DNA of 64,000 bases, from NCBI RefSeq assembly GCF_017876775.1, contig NZ_JAGIOP010000001.1, positions 1,240,001-1,304,000 on the forward strand, read 5' to 3'. Positions 8,901-20,137 of this stretch are shown piece by piece. The position numbers were made by a program, and so were the translations under genes. Under the pieces are notes generated by a model that worked only from the letters and a program-made list of their open reading frames with translations, did not search any database and was not told where the DNA came from. Source of the DNA: Mycolicibacterium lutetiense (lineage in GTDB: Bacteria > Actinomycetota > Actinomycetes > Mycobacteriales > Mycobacteriaceae). Position 1 is the stretch's first letter. Every line of letters begins with the position of its first letter.

Positions 8901-11440
8901 AACCGGAGATCCAGTCGGCCACCGAATTCCGTGCCCCGGATACCGATACCGAGCATGAGGTCGTCGAGTTGTTCGCCGAATTGCTCGAGCGTGACCGGGT
9001 CGGAGCCGACGATTCGTTCTTCGACCTCGGCGGTCACTCACTACTGGCCACCAAACTGGTTGCCGCGGTTCGGGCCCGCTGCGGTGTGGAACTCGGTGTG
9101 GCCGATGTCTTCGAGAACGCCACGGTGGCCGGGCTGGCCGCCAAAGTCGACGAACTGCGTTCCTCGGGCCTCGGCTCCGGCCTGCCGGCCATCGTGGCCA
9201 CCGCCCACGACGGCCCGTCGCAGATGTCGGCGGCACAGCACCGGCAGTGGTTCCAGTTCCGCATCGACGGACCCAACCCGGTCAACAACGTGCCTTTCGC
9301 GGCACGGCTGACCGGACCCTGCGATGTCGAGGCACTGGCCACCGCAGTCAGCGATGTGGTCGCCCGCCACGAGATCCTGCGCACGACTTACCGCGAAATC
9401 GACGGTGTGCCATACCAGGTCATCGACCCGGCGGGCCCGGTGACGGTCCGCCGTGCCGGTGGCTCCGGCGAAGACTGGTTGCAGGGCGAACTGGACGCCG
9501 AGCGGCGGTACTGCTTCGACCTGGAGAACGAGTGGCCGATCCGGGCCGCGGTGCTGTCCACTCCGGATGCGCACGTGCTGTCGTTGATGGTCCACCACAT
9601 CGCCGCCGACCACTGGTCGGGCGCAGTGCTGTTCACCGATCTGATGACCGCCTACCACGCCCGCCGGGCCGCGGCGGCGCCAGACTGGGTACCGCTGCCG
9701 GTCCAGTACGCCGACTTCGCGGACTGGCAGGCCGAGGTGCTCTCGGGCGACGGCGAGCGCGTCGAGGAGCAACGCGCCTACTGGACAAAGCAATTGGCCG
9801 GACTATCGGGGGAGCCGGACGTCGAGAACGGCCTGCAGCCGGACTTCCCGAGGCCGCCGGTGCCGACGGGCGAGGGCAAGGCGCTCGACTTCAGTATCGA
9901 TCCGGCAGTCCGGGGCAGGCTCGTCGAGCTCAGCCGTGAACTCGGGGTCACCGAGTTCATGGTGTTGCAGGCGGCCGTCGCAATCGCCCTGCACAAGGCC
10001 GGACAGGGCACCGACATCGCGTTGGGCACCCCGGTGGCCGGGCGTACCGCCCCCGAACTCGATGCGCTGGTTGGGTTCTTCATCAACATCGTGGTGCTGC
10101 GCAACGACTTGTCGGGCAACCCCACACTGCGTGAGGTGCTCCGACGCTCGCGCGATATGGCGCTGGCCGCCTACAAACACCAGGATCTGCCGTTCGACCG
10201 GGTCGTCGATGCGGTCAGCCCGGTGCGTTCGCTGGCGCGCAACCCACTGTTCGGTGTGGTGGTGCACGTGCGTGAGGACATGTCGGCCGAGCAGGTCATC
10301 GATACCGGTGCCGACGGTGAAACACGTTTCGCCGCACTGGAACCCACCTTCGACGTGGCCCACGCCGACCTGTCGCTCAACTTCTTCGCCGAAACCGGCG
10401 CAGGCTATCGGGGCACCGTCATCTACCGCACCGAGCTCTATGAGGCGGCCACCGCGCAACGCTTCGTCGGCTGGCTGGGACGCATCGTCGCGGCATTCGC
10501 CACCGACGCCGAGCAGACCGTGCGCGACATCGTGGTGGTCGATGGGGCCGAGCAGGACCTGCTGGTCGGCGACTGGAGTCGTAAGGCCGTGCCGCCGGCC
10601 GGACTGCCGCAGATCGAGGGCGCGACCCGCGTCTACGTGCTCGACGAATGGCGGCAGCCGGTGGGTATCGGTGTCGTGGGCGACGCCTACTACGCGGGTG
10701 GCGCGGTAGACGAGGCGGCCGGCGCGGCCACCGGGGTCGACGCAGATCGCTTTGCGCCCAGTCCGTTCGGGGACGGGCAGCTGTACCGCACCGGGGACCG
10801 GGCCCGCTGGACCACCGACGGGCGGCTCGAGCCGATCACCAGCGGGGAGCCGCGTCTGCAAGGGCTGCTGGAAGCGCTCGACGGGGTCGCTGCCGCCGCG
10901 ACCCGGTACTGGGACGTTCGCGGCACCACGACGCTCGCGGGCTACCTGGTGCCGGCGCCAGGCACTGTCGACACCGAATCCGTTCTGGAGACAGCGCGGG
11001 CCGCGCTGCCCGAGGAGTTCGCCGGGGCCGCGTTGACGGTGGTCGATGCCATCGAACCCGCCACCCTGACCCGTCCACGCATCACCGCGACGGCACCGGC
11101 CGAGCCGCCGGCCACTCCGACCGAGGAGACCCTGGCGGCGATGCTGGTGGCCCTGCTCGGTGTCACCGAAGTGGGACGGTATGACGACTTCTTCACCCTC
11201 GGCGGCGACAGCATCCTGGCGGTGCAGCTCGCGGCACGGGCCAGGGATGCCGGCGTGGCGATGACGGCCCGCATGGTGTTCGAATACCCCGGGCTGGCCG
11301 ATCTGGCCGCCGCGATAGACAGCGCAGGCGCGGTGGCCGCCGACGTCCGCCACGAGCCGATGTCCGCATCGGGCCTGTCACCCGACGAGCTGGCCGCGCT
11401 GACCGCGGGATGGGGTCAGGATCAGGGGGTCTCGACGTGA
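5981..11440 (+). CDS. mbtE: MbtE, NRPS: C-A-PCP-C-(remnant A)-PCP
   Basis: This 1819-residue synthetase activates a lysine-derived residue for mycobactin. Order: condensation domain (HHIAWDD near 186); complete adenylation domain from about 497 (A3 SGSTGLPKG near 628, A5 YGPTE near 768, A7 [10 protein letters not shown]8 [11 protein letters not shown]10 AHGKIDRR near 965); PCP with LGGHSLL near 1017; second condensation domain (HHIAADH near 1204); about 165 residues resembling only the C-terminal part of an A domain (YRTGDRARW, then poorly conserved); and a last PCP with LGGDSILA near 1742. Module 2 therefore cannot activate its own substrate. The start is GTG at 5981, overlapping mbtD. M. 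tuberculosis MbtE is shorter (1682). Confidence 0.93.
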   Translation: MTDMVSADPAAPRTSDARLELMRRRLAERGLASASGEPGQAEVSGDSSPVDPTALSDGQRRMWFVQSFDPSGVLLNICLSYRMGGAIDAERLHEALNAVAQRHPILRTTYHADENGEPTATVHDDLAPGWSVHDLSDKSERARKLRVEVLAQREFGTAFDLAGDSPLRITLIKTGPTEHIMLLVAHHIAWDDGSWRVFFTDLTRAYSGVQLPDRPRVTVADAPDGDEDLAYWREVLANLPEPLELPGPAGSVVPNGFRSQRSTVRLPAETVGQVSALARETGATPYMVLLAAFGALVHRYTHADDFLVATPVLNRDTDGTIGYYGNTVAMRLRPQGTLGFRELVAATRDTAIGAFAHQRVNLDRVVAELNPDRRHGAERMTRVSFGFRESDGGGFRPDGVTCERADLRGQHTQLPLGFMVELDAAGAVVEAEHLTEVMDAELAAQMLRHFAVLLDRALAEPDRPLSALDLFTAEDAEWMRAVSTGEQFDTPGTTLAALVTEQAARTPDAIAVVYEGRHYSYREINESANRLAHWLIEQGIGTEDRVAVLLEKSPELVITALGIVKAGAVYLPVDPTYPEDRLTYILSDSDPKTILREPVDGLADYPATDPTDAERIRPLCPDNTAYLIYTSGSTGLPKGVPVPHRPIAEYFVWFGGDYQVTAAERLLQVASQSFDVSIGEIFGMLAAGARLVIPKPGGLGDIGYLTDLLRDEGITSMHFVPSLLGLFLSLPGVNEWRTLQRVPIGGEALPGEIADKFLATFDSLLHNFYGPTETVLNCTRYKVQGKQGARIVPIGTPKINTTIHLLDNALQPVPVGVIGEIYIGGTHVAHGYHDRPRLTAERFIADPFNPGARMYRSGDLARRNADGDIEFVGRADEQVKVRGFRIELGEVAAAISVDPSVGQAVVVVSDLPSLGKSLVAYITPAADVARVEIDRIRARVTAALPEYMIPAAFVELAEIPITAHGKIDRRALPEPEIQSATEFRAPDTDTEHEVVELFAELLERDRVGADDSFFDLGGHSLLATKLVAAVRARCGVELGVADVFENATVAGLAAKVDELRSSGLGSGLPAIVATAHDGPSQMSAAQHRQWFQFRIDGPNPVNNVPFAARLTGPCDVEALATAVSDVVARHEILRTTYREIDGVPYQVIDPAGPVTVRRAGGSGEDWLQGELDAERRYCFDLENEWPIRAAVLSTPDAHVLSLMVHHIAADHWSGAVLFTDLMTAYHARRAAAAPDWVPLPVQYADFADWQAEVLSGDGERVEEQRAYWTKQLAGLSGEPDVENGLQPDFPRPPVPTGEGKALDFSIDPAVRGRLVELSRELGVTEFMVLQAAVAIALHKAGQGTDIALGTPVAGRTAPELDALVGFFINIVVLRNDLSGNPTLREVLRRSRDMALAAYKHQDLPFDRVVDAVSPVRSLARNPLFGVVVHVREDMSAEQVIDTGADGETRFAALEPTFDVAHADLSLNFFAETGAGYRGTVIYRTELYEAATAQRFVGWLGRIVAAFATDAEQTVRDIVVVDGAEQDLLVGDWSRKAVPPAGLPQIEGATRVYVLDEWRQPVGIGVVGDAYYAGGAVDEAAGAATGVDADRFAPSPFGDGQLYRTGDRARWTTDGRLEPITSGEPRLQGLLEALDGVAAAATRYWDVRGTTTLAGYLVPAPGTVDTESVLETARAALPEEFAGAALTVVDAIEPATLTRPRITATAPAEPPATPTEETLAAMLVALLGVTEVGRYDDFFTLGGDSILAVQLAARARDAGVAMTARMVFEYPGLADLAAAIDSAGAVAADVRHEPMSASGLSPDELAALTAGWGQDQGVST

Positions 11441-14400
11441 CGACCACCGGAACGCCGCCCGGCGTCGAGGACGTCCTGGCGCTGAGCCCGCTGCAACAGG
11501 GGTTGTACTCGCTGGCCGGCCTGACCGAGGGCGACGGCGGGGCCGACCCCTATGTCATCGCGATGGCCGCCGATATCGACGGGGAATTGGACGCCGAGCT
11601 GCTGCGGGCCTGCGCCGAGGCGATGCTGGTGCGCCACCCCAACCTGCGGGCCAGCTTCTTCCAGGGAAACCTCAGCCGCCCGGTGGCGGTGGTCCCGTCG
11701 GCCATCGACTTGCCGTGGCGGCAGGTGCAGGCCGATGACGAGCAGACCGTCGCCCTCGAAGCCGAGGAACGCGCCCGGCGGTTCGACCTCGGACGCGGGC
11801 CGCTGATCCGGTTCCTGCTGATCGAAAAGCCCGGGCAGCGTTGGCGTCTGGTGATCGTTGCCCACCACATCGCGATCGACGGTTGGTCACTGCCGGTCTT
11901 CGTCGGTGAGCTGATCGCGCTCTACGGAGCCAAGGGCGATGTGGCCGCGCTGCCCTCGGCGGTGCGCCCGTACCGCGACTACATCGGCTGGCTGGCCGGA
12001 CGGGATCAGGCGGCCGGTCGGGCGCGGTGGCAGGCGCACCTGTACGGCATGGACGCCCCCACGTTGTTGTCGCCGGTGCTGTCCGGACAAGCGGCCGAGC
12101 CGGGTCTGCCGGCACGCACCGAGGTGACCCTCGACGAGAAGCAGTCGGCCGAGATCTTCGACGCCGCCCGGCGACGGGGCGTCACGGTCAACACCCTGTT
12201 CCAGATGGCTTGGGCGACAATTCTTTCGGTCTTGACCGACCGTACCGACGTGGTGTACGGCGTCACCGTTTCGGGTCGGCCTGACGAGCTGGCCGGTGTC
12301 GAGTCGATGGTCGGTCTGTTCATCAACACGGTGCCGCTGCGGGTCAGGGTTGATCCCATGCTGCCGGTGGGGAATCAGTGCCTGGCGCTCCAGCGAGAAG
12401 CTGCCGAGCTGCGCGAGCACAGCTACCTCAGCCACACCGAGTTGCGGTCGCTCGGTGGGATCGGCGAGCTGTACGACACGCTGCTGGTCTACGAGAACTT
12501 CCCACCCGGCGGGCTGGTCGGCAGCGACGAGTTCGCTCTCGGTGGGGCGGTGCTGCGGCCCGCGGCCCTGGAGAGCCTGTCGCACTTCCCGGTCACCATC
12601 GCCGCACATCCCACTCACGGCCGGCTCACAGTGCTCGTCGAAACCCTCGACGGGGCACTGGGCCAGCTCGATCCGCGGGCTCTGGGACAGCGGGTACTGA
12701 CCGTCGTGCAACGGCTGTTGGACAGCTGGGAGCGTCCGCTGCGCGACGTCGCGGTCACCCTCGCTGATGAGCCGCAACCTGCCGGTGCGCCACCGATCAC
12801 CCAGCGGGACAGTGGTTTACGTACCGGCTTTCACGCCGCGTTCAGTGAGATCGCCGCCGAGCGACTCGGTTCGGTGGCTTTGAGCTGGGACGGGGGAGAA
12901 CTCAGCTACCGCGAGCTCGATGACGCCGCGGGTCGCCTGGCCGCTGAGCTGACCCGGCGCGGGGTGGGCGACGAAACTCCGGTGCCGATCCGGTTGCGTC
13001 GCGGGCCCGACTACGTGGTGGCGATGCTCGCCGTGCTCAAGGCGGGCGCGATGATCGTGCCGCTCGATCCGGCGATGCCCGATGAGCGGGTGGCCGAGAT
13101 CGTCCGCCAGATCGGAGCGGGCGGGCCGGCACCGATCGTCGTCGACGAGGCGCTGCTGGCCTCGGCCGGTACCGAGTCGGATGCGGACTACCCGTCGGCG
13201 CCGGTGTACCCCGGGCAGGGCGCCTACATCGTGTTCACCTCAGGCACGACCGGAAAACCGAAGGGTGTCATCGGAACCCATCAGGCGCTGCTGGCCTACT
13301 CGGCAGATCATGCCCGCCAGGTACTCCGTCCGGCGGCCAAACGCCTCGGCCGTCCGTTGCGGGTGGCCCACGCGTGGTCCTTCACGTTCGATGCGGCCTG
13401 GCAGCCGTTGGCGGCCCTGCTCGACGGGCACACCGTGCACATCGTGTCCGACGAGGTGCAGCGCGACGCCGAGGCGCTGGTGGAGACGATCGGGCGCTTC
13501 GCGATCGACATGATCGACACCACGCCGTCGATGTTCGCCTCGTTGCGGGCCGCGGGCCTGCTCACCCAGGTGCCGCTGGCGGTCCTGGCGCTCGGCGGTG
13601 AGGCGATCGACACCGCCACCTGGCGCGGGATCCAAGCCGAGTGCGAGCGCACGTGGATGTCGGCGCACAACTGCTACGGCCCGACGGAGACGACGGTGGA
13701 AGCCGTCGTGGCGACGATCGCCGAGTACCCGCAGCCGGGTATCGGGCGTCCCACGGAGTCGACCGCGGCCTACGTGCTCGACAGCTGGCTGCGCCCGGTG
13801 CCTGACGGTGTGTGCGGTGAATTGTATTTGGCCGGTGGTCAATTGACCCGTGGCTATCTCGGCAGGCCCGGAGAGACGGCGGCACGGTTCGTCGCTGATC
13901 CGTTTACCCCGGGCGCCCGCATGTACCGCACCGGTGACGTGGTGCGTCGACGGGTGGACTCTGGTGCTCTTGAGTTTCTTGGCCGCAGCGACGATCAGGT
14001 CAAGATCCGTGGCTTCCGGGTGGAGCCCGGAGAAGTGGCCGCGACGCTGCACTCCCATCCCGGGGTGCGGCACGCCCACGTGGCGGTACGGCAGCACCGC
14101 AGCGGACCGCGCCTGATCGCGTATGTGGTGACCGAGGCTCCGGTCATCGAGTTGCGCGGGATGCTGACCGACACCCTGCCAAGGCATCTGGTGCCCCACC
14201 ACATCGTGGCGGTCGACGAGATCCCGCTGACCACCAACGGCAAGGTCGACGACACCGCACTGGCGGCACTGGGTACCGGCGCACGCTCCGAGGGGGCCGA
14301 GCATCCCGCCACCGAAACGGAGCGGCTGCTGGCCCAGGTGCTGGCCGACGTGTTGGGAACCACCGGCGGCGCGGGCGTCGATGTCACCGCAGACTTCCTC

Positions 14401-15879
14401 GATCTCGGGCTGGACAGCATCGTGGCCCTGTCGGTGGTGCAGGCGGTGCGACGCCGTGGCGTGGCTTTGCGCGCCCGGCTGATGTTGGACTGCGCGACAG
14501 TTCGTGAACTCGCGGCAGCGATTGATGCCGATGCGGCCGCCGCCACCGCGCAGGCTCACGACGTGGCCGACGGAGCCGCACCCGAGACCAGTCCGATCCC
14601 GTTGCTGCCCAACGGGCGCTGGCTCTACCAGTACGGTGATCCGCGCCGGCTCGCCCAGACGGAGGTGTTCCGGCTGCCCGCCGGGATCACCCGCGCGCAG
14701 CTGGAAGCCCTGCTGCGCAACGTGATCGACGGGCACGAGGTGCTGCGCACCCGCTTGGACCGCGAGACCCTGACCCTGGCCCCTCATGCGCCGGCGCAGG
14801 TTCTCTCGGAGGCGACCGGGTCGGGTGATCTCGACGCCGCGGTGGTCGAGCAGGCTGACCTCTCGGTGCAACGCCTGGATCCGCAGCAGGGGTTGATGCT
14901 CGACGCGGTGTGGCTGCACCACCCGCAGACGGACGGCGGCCTGTTGATCCTCACCGCGCACGTGCTGGCGCTGGATCCGGCATCGTGGCGGATCCTGGTC
15001 GGTGAGCTGGAAAATGCCTGGCATGCACTGGCATCCGGGCGATCACCGCTGCCGGTGCGGGAACACACCTCGCTGAGGCAGTGGTCACGGCTGCTGTCCG
15101 AGCGGGCGGCCGCACTCGACACCTGCGCCTTCTGGGAGCGGCAGTTCGATGGTGGCGATCCGGACATCGGTGCGCGCCGGGTCGATCCGTCCGCTGACCG
15201 GATGGCCGATGTGACGATCACGATGGCCTTCGCCGAGCCCGACGTGACGGCCCGATTGCTCACCGGCGCGGTGCCGGTGACCGAGGTGCTGGCCGCGGCG
15301 ACGGGTCGTGCGCTGAGCAATTGGCGTCGACATCGCGGCCAGTCGACCCCGGCGCCGTTGTTGGCGCTGGAAACCCACGGCCGGTCGGATGCGGCGGTGT
15401 CAGATCATGACGAGGTCGATACCGGCGACACCGCCGGGTTGCTCAGCATGATCTATCCGTTGCGGTTGGCCACCGACGATGCCCGTGGGGTTGCCGCGCA
15501 GGTGGCGGCGATCCCGGGCGATGCGATCGACTACGGGCTGCTGCGGTACCTCCGCGAGGACACCGCCGAACGACTGGGCACGCACCGGGATCCGCAGGTC
15601 CTGCTCAACTATCTGGGCCGGATCGAACTGGATGCGGCCGACCATGCCCTACTGCAGGACCGTTCGTTGCAGGCCGGGGTGACCGCGATCCCCGAACCGA
15701 ATGTCGCTGTGCGCCATGAACTGACGATCATGGCCGCGGTGATCGACCGCGGCGGGTCGGCCGTGCTCGGCACCCAATGGCGGACGTTGCCCGACATTCT
15801 GTCCGCCGAGGACATCGCCACTCTGCAGGCGATGTGGGCGGACGCGTTACGAGAGGTTTTGCGAGAGGTGACCATATGA
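11437..15879 (+). CDS. mbtF: MbtF, NRPS: C-A-PCP plus terminal epimerase-like C domain
   Basis: The 1480-residue product is the last synthetase of the line; it adds the second lysine-derived residue and is thought to release mycobactin as a caprolactam. Domains: condensation-type start (LSPLQQGLY) with HHIAIDG near 144; adenylation with [10 protein letters not shown] near 600, YGPTETT near 747, [10 protein letters not shown] near 857 and NGKVDD near 934; PCP with LGLDSIVA near 988. The C-terminal domain (about 1050-1478) has epimerase-type features ([25 protein letters not shown]) but its HHxxxD site reads AHVLALD. GTG at 11437 was chosen because it overlaps the mbtE stop as GTGA. A GTG/ATG further upstream adds only glycine-rich shadow residues. 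Confidence 0.93.
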   Translation: MTTTGTPPGVEDVLALSPLQQGLYSLAGLTEGDGGADPYVIAMAADIDGELDAELLRACAEAMLVRHPNLRASFFQGNLSRPVAVVPSAIDLPWRQVQADDEQTVALEAEERARRFDLGRGPLIRFLLIEKPGQRWRLVIVAHHIAIDGWSLPVFVGELIALYGAKGDVAALPSAVRPYRDYIGWLAGRDQAAGRARWQAHLYGMDAPTLLSPVLSGQAAEPGLPARTEVTLDEKQSAEIFDAARRRGVTVNTLFQMAWATILSVLTDRTDVVYGVTVSGRPDELAGVESMVGLFINTVPLRVRVDPMLPVGNQCLALQREAAELREHSYLSHTELRSLGGIGELYDTLLVYENFPPGGLVGSDEFALGGAVLRPAALESLSHFPVTIAAHPTHGRLTVLVETLDGALGQLDPRALGQRVLTVVQRLLDSWERPLRDVAVTLADEPQPAGAPPITQRDSGLRTGFHAAFSEIAAERLGSVALSWDGGELSYRELDDAAGRLAAELTRRGVGDETPVPIRLRRGPDYVVAMLAVLKAGAMIVPLDPAMPDERVAEIVRQIGAGGPAPIVVDEALLASAGTESDADYPSAPVYPGQGAYIVFTSGTTGKPKGVIGTHQALLAYSADHARQVLRPAAKRLGRPLRVAHAWSFTFDAAWQPLAALLDGHTVHIVSDEVQRDAEALVETIGRFAIDMIDTTPSMFASLRAAGLLTQVPLAVLALGGEAIDTATWRGIQAECERTWMSAHNCYGPTETTVEAVVATIAEYPQPGIGRPTESTAAYVLDSWLRPVPDGVCGELYLAGGQLTRGYLGRPGETAARFVADPFTPGARMYRTGDVVRRRVDSGALEFLGRSDDQVKIRGFRVEPGEVAATLHSHPGVRHAHVAVRQHRSGPRLIAYVVTEAPVIELRGMLTDTLPRHLVPHHIVAVDEIPLTTNGKVDDTALAALGTGARSEGAEHPATETERLLAQVLADVLGTTGGAGVDVTADFLDLGLDSIVALSVVQAVRRRGVALRARLMLDCATVRELAAAIDADAAAATAQAHDVADGAAPETSPIPLLPNGRWLYQYGDPRRLAQTEVFRLPAGITRAQLEALLRNVIDGHEVLRTRLDRETLTLAPHAPAQVLSEATGSGDLDAAVVEQADLSVQRLDPQQGLMLDAVWLHHPQTDGGLLILTAHVLALDPASWRILVGELENAWHALASGRSPLPVREHTSLRQWSRLLSERAAALDTCAFWERQFDGGDPDIGARRVDPSADRMADVTITMAFAEPDVTARLLTGAVPVTEVLAAATGRALSNWRRHRGQSTPAPLLALETHGRSDAAVSDHDEVDTGDTAGLLSMIYPLRLATDDARGVAAQVAAIPGDAIDYGLLRYLREDTAERLGTHRDPQVLLNYLGRIELDAADHALLQDRSLQAGVTAIPEPNVAVRHELTIMAAVIDRGGSAVLGTQWRTLPDILSAEDIATLQAMWADALREVLREVTI

Positions 15880-17189
15880 GTTCCCCATCGACTCCCACCC
15901 TGGCCGTCATCGGAGCCGGGCCCAAGGCCATCGCGGTGGCGGCCAAGGCCGCCGAGTTGCGCGAGATGGGGGTGGCCGCCCCCGAGGTCGTCGTCGTCGA
16001 ACGTGCCGGGGTGGCCGCCAATTGGCAGGCCGTCGGCGGTTGGACCGACGGCAACCATCGCCTCGGTACCGGCCCCGAGAAGGACGTCGGCTTTCCCTAC
16101 CGGTCGTCGCTGGTGTCGCGGCGCAACGCCGAGCTCGACGAGCGGATGACCCGGCACAGCTGGCAGGCCTACCTGATCGCCACCGGCGGTTTCGCCGAAT
16201 GGGTGGACCGGGGCCGGCCCGCACCGACCCACAAGCGCTGGAGCCAGTACCTGGGCTGGGTGGCCGAGACCATCGGGCTGAATGTGGTTTCCGGTGAGGT
16301 GGAACGTATCTCGGTAGACGGAGATGCCCACCGGTGGGTACTGCACACCGCCGAGGACACGATCGGTGCCGACGGCCTGATGATCACCGGACCCGGTCAG
16401 GCCGAACGTTCGGTGCTGCCCGGTAATCCCCGGGTGATGTCGATCGCGCAGTTCTGGCATCAGGCCGGTAAGCACGAACTGATCACCGCCGAACGGGTGG
16501 CGGTGATCGGGGGCGGCGAGACCGCCGCGTCGATGCTCAACGAGTTGTTCCGCCACCGGGTTTCGACGATCACGGTGATCTCGCCGACGGTCACGTTGTT
16601 CACCCGCGGTGAGGGGTTCTTCGAGAACACGTTGTTCTCCGACCCGACCGGATGGACCGGGCTGACGCTGGCCGAGCGCCGGGATGCCCTGGCGCGCACC
16701 GACCGGGGCGTGTTCTCGGCTCGGGTGCAGGACGCGTTGTTGGCCGACGATCGGATCCGTCACCTTCGTGGCCGGGTTGCGCACGCGGTGGTGCGCGACG
16801 AGCGGATCCGGTTGACGTTGTCGACCAGTCCCAGGAGCGAAGCGTCGGGGGAACCTTCAGAGACCGTCCACGGCTTCGACCTGGTGATCGACGGGTCCGG
16901 CGCCGATGCGCTGTGGTTCGCCCCGTTGTTCAGCCAGGACGCGCTGGACCTGCTCGAGCTGGGCGTGGGTGGTCCGTTGACGGGGGACACCCTGCAGGAG
17001 CACGTCGGTCATGACCTGGCCCTGACCGATGTGTTCCCCAAGTTGTTCCTGCCGGGGTTGGCCGGGCTCACCCAGGGCCCGGGCTTCCCGAACTTGAGCT
17101 GTCTCGGCCTGTTGTCCGATCGGGTACTGGGTGCGAACCTGGCCCACCCCTCGATGAGGAGAGTCGATGAGTTCCAATCCGTTCGATGA
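15876..17189 (+). CDS. mbtG: MbtG, flavin-dependent lysine N6-hydroxylase
   Basis: The 437-residue monooxygenase N-hydroxylates the lysine side chains to make the iron-binding hydroxamates of mycobactin. An FAD-binding loop ([10 protein letters not shown]) lies at about 10-20 and an NADPH-binding loop ([10 protein letters not shown]) near 210. The family's C-terminal substrate region follows ([19 protein letters not shown] near the end). ATG at 15876 overlaps the mbtF stop as ATGA and places the FAD motif at the expected distance; length agrees with M. tuberculosis MbtG (431). A short Ser/Glu-rich insert near residue 320 coincides with a GAGCGAAGCG stretch. The 3' end overlaps mbtH by 23 bases. 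Confidence 0.93.
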   Translation: MSSPSTPTLAVIGAGPKAIAVAAKAAELREMGVAAPEVVVVERAGVAANWQAVGGWTDGNHRLGTGPEKDVGFPYRSSLVSRRNAELDERMTRHSWQAYLIATGGFAEWVDRGRPAPTHKRWSQYLGWVAETIGLNVVSGEVERISVDGDAHRWVLHTAEDTIGADGLMITGPGQAERSVLPGNPRVMSIAQFWHQAGKHELITAERVAVIGGGETAASMLNELFRHRVSTITVISPTVTLFTRGEGFFENTLFSDPTGWTGLTLAERRDALARTDRGVFSARVQDALLADDRIRHLRGRVAHAVVRDERIRLTLSTSPRSEASGEPSETVHGFDLVIDGSGADALWFAPLFSQDALDLLELGVGGPLTGDTLQEHVGHDLALTDVFPKLFLPGLAGLTQGPGFPNLSCLGLLSDRVLGANLAHPSMRRVDEFQSVR

Positions 17190-17379
17190 CGAGAACGGCA
17201 CGTTCTACGTACTGGTCAACGATGAGGAGCAGCACAGCCTGTGGCCGGCGTTCGCCGATATGCCTGCCGGCTGGCGGGTGGCCTTCGGCGAGAGCAGCCG
17301 TGATGACTGCCTGAGCTACATCGAGGCGAACTGGGCGGACATCCGGCCCAGGGGCTTGCGCGAGGCGATCGGCAGCTGA
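17167..17379 (+). CDS. mbtH: MbtH, NRPS adenylation-domain chaperone
   Basis: The 70-residue protein is the founding type of the MbtH-like family, which binds NRPS adenylation domains and supports their folding or activity. It has the family signature: [10 protein letters not shown], then [11 protein letters not shown], then a C-terminal [13 protein letters not shown]. It is the last gene of the mycobactin operon, starts inside mbtG (23-base overlap) and is followed by a strong hairpin. The likely partners are the A domains of MbtE, MbtF and upstream MbtB. Confidence 0.97.
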   Translation: MSSNPFDDENGTFYVLVNDEEQHSLWPAFADMPAGWRVAFGESSRDDCLSYIEANWADIRPRGLREAIGS

Positions 17380-17383
17380 CGCG

Positions 17384-17405
17384 ACCCGGCCGGATCAGGC
17401 CGGGT
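17384..17405. terminator. hairpin ending the mbt operon (bidirectional)
   Basis: A perfect 8-base stem, ACCCGGCC (17384-17391) with GGCCGGGT (17398-17405), and a 6-base loop lie between the convergent mbtH and the next - strand gene. There is no T-run, as is common for mycobacterial terminators. The stem spans the stop codon of the - strand gene, so it probably serves both transcripts. Confidence 0.7.
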
Positions 17406-17709
17406 TGGGCGCGAGCGCGTCCATGTCGAACAGTCGGGCATGCAGGATGGTGCGATTACGCAGGGCCGAGCGCACCGCCCGGTGCAACCCGTCCTCCAGG
17501 TAGATGTCGCCGCGCCACTTCACCGCGTGCGGGAACAGGTCGCCGTAGAACGTCGAGTCCTCGGACAGCAGCCGGTCCAGTGCGAGCACCGTGGTGGTCG
17601 TGACCAGCTCGTCGAGGCGCAGCTGTCGCGGCGGGATACGGGACCAGTCCCGGTGGGAGAGCCCGTGCTCCGGGTACGGTTTGCCCTCTTGGACGCCCTT
17701 GAAGATCAT
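17395..17709 (-). CDS. conserved mycobacterial protein (Rv2375-type), unknown function
   Basis: The 104-residue protein begins MIFKGV and ends near RLFDMDA. It matches the size and position of the conserved hypothetical gene between the mycobactin cluster and hrcA in M. tuberculosis (Rv2375, 105 residues). There is no enzyme motif, signal peptide or membrane segment. It is rich in His, Arg and Trp (KWRGDIYLEDG, HRAVRSALRNR). ATG at 17709 was chosen for length and because GGAGG lies about 10 bases upstream; a longer frame to 17832 has no support. It converges on mbtH and is divergent from hrcA across about 200 bases. The small secreted-protein gene cfp2, present here in M. tuberculosis, is absent. 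Confidence 0.75.
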   Translation of the reverse strand: MIFKGVQEGKPYPEHGLSHRDWSRIPPRQLRLDELVTTTTVLALDRLLSEDSTFYGDLFPHAVKWRGDIYLEDGLHRAVRSALRNRTILHARLFDMDALAPNPA

Positions 17710-17916
17710 CGCCGGCCCGCCTCCGTCACAGTGGTGCGCGGTGTTGCCATCGGCATAGTCGCCTAGGTTAATACCCTGATGGGGAATTGCCTGCGCCGGT
17801 GTCATCTGGAGTGACGGCCCGGAGCGTTTCACCGCTGAATCGGTAAACCCGCCGCTGGTCAGTAAAATGGATCAAGCAAAACACTCACATCGCTGCTGCG
17901 AAGGGTAGGTGAACAG

Positions 17917-18948
17917 GTGGGGAGTGCCGACGAGCGTCGTTTCGAGGTGCTGCGTGCCATCGTCGCCGACTTCGTGGCCACCAAGGAGCCGATCGGCTCC
18001 AAGACCCTGGTGGACCGTCACAACCTCGGCGTGTCGAGCGCCACCGTCCGTAATGACATGGCGGTGCTCGAAGCCGAGGGCTACATCACCCAACCGCACA
18101 CGAGCTCGGGCCGGGTGCCCACCGAGAAGGGCTACCGGGAGTTTGTCGACCGGATCGACAACGTCAAGCCGCTGTCCTCGTCGGAGCGCCGGGCGATCCT
18201 GTCCTTCCTGGAATCCGGGGTAGACCTCGACGACGTGCTGCGCCGCGCGGTGCGGCTGCTGGCGCAGCTGACCCGGCAGGTCGCGATCGTGCAGTACCCG
18301 ACGCTGTCTGCCTCGTCGGTCCGCCACCTTGAGGTGGTGGCGCTGACGCCGGCGCGGTTGCTGCTGGTGGTCATCACCGATTCGGGGCGCGTCGATCAGC
18401 GCATTGTGGAGCTCGGCGACGCGATCGACGAGCATGAGCTGTCCAAATTGCGCGAGATGCTGGGGCAGGCACTGGAAGGCAAGCCACTGACTGCGGCGTC
18501 GATCGCGGTGAGCGATCTGGCCACGCACCTCAACGGCCACGGCGCTCTGGCGGATGCCGTCGGCCGATCGGCGACCGTGCTCGTCGAGACGCTCGTCGAG
18601 CACACCGAAGAACGACTGCTGCTGGGCGGCACCGCCAACCTGACCCGCAACACCGCCGATTTCGGCGGATCGCTGCGATCGGTGCTGGAGGCGCTCGAGG
18701 AGCAGGTGGTGGTACTGCGGCTGTTGGCGGCCCGGCAGGAAGCGGGCAAGGTAACCGTACGGATCGGTCATGAGACCGAGGCCGAGCAGATGCTGGGAAC
18801 ATCGGTGGTGTCCACCACATACGGCAGCTCGGGCAAGGTGTACGGCGGAATGGGTGTGGTAGGTCCCACCCGAATGGACTACCCGGGAACGATCGCCAAT
18901 GTTGCGGCGGTTGCTCTTTATATCGGCGAAGTCCTCGGTACTCGGTAA
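17917..18948 (+). CDS. hrcA: HrcA, heat-inducible transcription repressor
   Basis: The 343-residue repressor of class I heat-shock genes (groE family) binds CIRCE operators. The N-terminal winged helix is clear ([16 protein letters not shown], then [13 protein letters not shown] and [13 protein letters not shown]), followed by the GAF-like HrcA domain ([10 protein letters not shown]-terminal [10 protein letters not shown]). The start is GTG with AAGGGTAGG upstream. It is followed 42 bases later by dnaJ2, the usual mycobacterial pair. I see no CIRCE inverted repeat upstream, so autoregulation through that element is not evident here. Confidence 0.96.
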   Translation: MGSADERRFEVLRAIVADFVATKEPIGSKTLVDRHNLGVSSATVRNDMAVLEAEGYITQPHTSSGRVPTEKGYREFVDRIDNVKPLSSSERRAILSFLESGVDLDDVLRRAVRLLAQLTRQVAIVQYPTLSASSVRHLEVVALTPARLLLVVITDSGRVDQRIVELGDAIDEHELSKLREMLGQALEGKPLTAASIAVSDLATHLNGHGALADAVGRSATVLVETLVEHTEERLLLGGTANLTRNTADFGGSLRSVLEALEEQVVVLRLLAARQEAGKVTVRIGHETEAEQMLGTSVVSTTYGSSGKVYGGMGVVGPTRMDYPGTIANVAAVALYIGEVLGTR

Positions 18949-18990
18949 TGCAGCCGGTCTATCCGGCATAGAAAGGTCAGGCAAATCAGC

Positions 18991-20133
18991 GTGGCACGCG
19001 ATTATTACGGCTTGCTCGGAGTGAGCAAGGGCGCGAGCGATTCAGAGATCAAACGCGCCTATCGGCGGTTGGCGCGTGAGCTGCACCCCGACGTCAACCC
19101 CGACGAGGAAGCCCAGAGCCGGTTCACCGAGATCCAGGTCGCCTACGAGGTGCTGTCGGATCCGGAGAAGCGTCGCATCGTGGACATGGGCGGCGACCCG
19201 ATGGAATCGGTCGGTGGAGCGCCCGGCGGCTTCAGCGGGTTCGGTGGGCTCGGCGACGTGTTCGAGGCGTTCTTCGGTGGTGGAACCGCCTCACGCGGGC
19301 CGATCGGCCGGGTCCGGCCCGGTGCGGATTCACTGCTGCGCATGCGGTTGGACCTCGAGGAGTGCGCCACCGGCGTGACCAAGCAGGTGGCCGTGGACAC
19401 CGCGGTGCTGTGCGATCTGTGTCAGGGCAAAGGCACCAACGGCAAGTCCACGCCGGTCGCCTGCGATACCTGTGACGGTCGGGGCGAGATCCAGACCGTG
19501 CAGCGCTCGCTACTCGGTCAGGTGATGACGACCCGTCCGTGCCCCGTCTGCGGGGGAATCGGTGAAGTCATCCCTGATCCGTGCAACCGCTGCGGCGGTG
19601 ACGGCCGGGTGCGCGCCCGCCGTGAGATCAGCGTGAAGATCCCGGCCGGTGTGGGCGACGGCATGCGGGTGCGGCTGGCCGCGCAGGGCGAGGTCGGACC
19701 GGGCGGCGGACCCGCAGGCGATCTGTACGTCGAGGTCCACGAGAAGCAGCACGAGATCTTCGTCCGCGACGGTGACGATCTGCACTGCACGATCTCGGTG
19801 CCGATGGTCGACGCTGCGCTGGGCACCGCGGTCACCGTCGACGCGATCCTCGACGGACCCACCGAGCTGACCATCCCGGCGGGCACACAGCCCGGCGCGG
19901 TGACCACATTGCGCGGCCACGGCATGCCGCATCTGCGTTCCGGGGTGCGCGGTGATCTGCATGCCCATATCGATGTGGTGGTGCCGTCACGGCTGGAAAG
20001 CAGCGATATCGACCTGCTGCGCAAGCTGAAGGAAAACCGCGGCCGCGATGTGGCGGAGGTACGTTCGACGCAGTCCTCGGCGAGTTCCGGCGGGTTGTTC
20101 AGCCGGTTGCGTGAGACATTCTCCGGCCGCTGA
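18991..20133 (+). CDS. dnaJ2: DnaJ2, type I Hsp40 co-chaperone
   Basis: The 380-residue protein has the full type I layout: a J domain at the N-terminus ([12 protein letters not shown], with HPD in ELHPDVNP), a Gly/Phe-rich stretch ([13 protein letters not shown]), a zinc-binding region with four CxxCxGxG-type motifs ([32 protein letters not shown]) and C-terminal substrate-binding domains. It stimulates DnaK. The start is GTG at 18991 directly before the J domain. It is co-oriented with hrcA and followed after 4 bases by rsmE. Confidence 0.96.
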   Translation: MARDYYGLLGVSKGASDSEIKRAYRRLARELHPDVNPDEEAQSRFTEIQVAYEVLSDPEKRRIVDMGGDPMESVGGAPGGFSGFGGLGDVFEAFFGGGTASRGPIGRVRPGADSLLRMRLDLEECATGVTKQVAVDTAVLCDLCQGKGTNGKSTPVACDTCDGRGEIQTVQRSLLGQVMTTRPCPVCGGIGEVIPDPCNRCGGDGRVRARREISVKIPAGVGDGMRVRLAAQGEVGPGGGPAGDLYVEVHEKQHEIFVRDGDDLHCTISVPMVDAALGTAVTVDAILDGPTELTIPAGTQPGAVTTLRGHGMPHLRSGVRGDLHAHIDVVVPSRLESSDIDLLRKLKENRGRDVAEVRSTQSSASSGGLFSRLRETFSGR

Positions 20134-20137
20134 CGCT

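Noticed and set aside
9803..11353. 516-residue open frame on the - strand antisense to mbtE
   Set aside because: Shadow of the MbtE frame with no recognisable domain or ribosome binding site.
13240..15024. 594-residue open frame on the - strand antisense to mbtF
   Set aside because: High-GC shadow frame; His/Gln/Arg-rich composition, no motif, and mbtF on the other strand has clear NRPS motifs throughout.
17710..17916. CIRCE element upstream of hrcA
   Set aside because: No TTAGCACTC/GAGTGCTAA-type inverted repeat is present; only a weak TAGGTTA half-match to an iron box.
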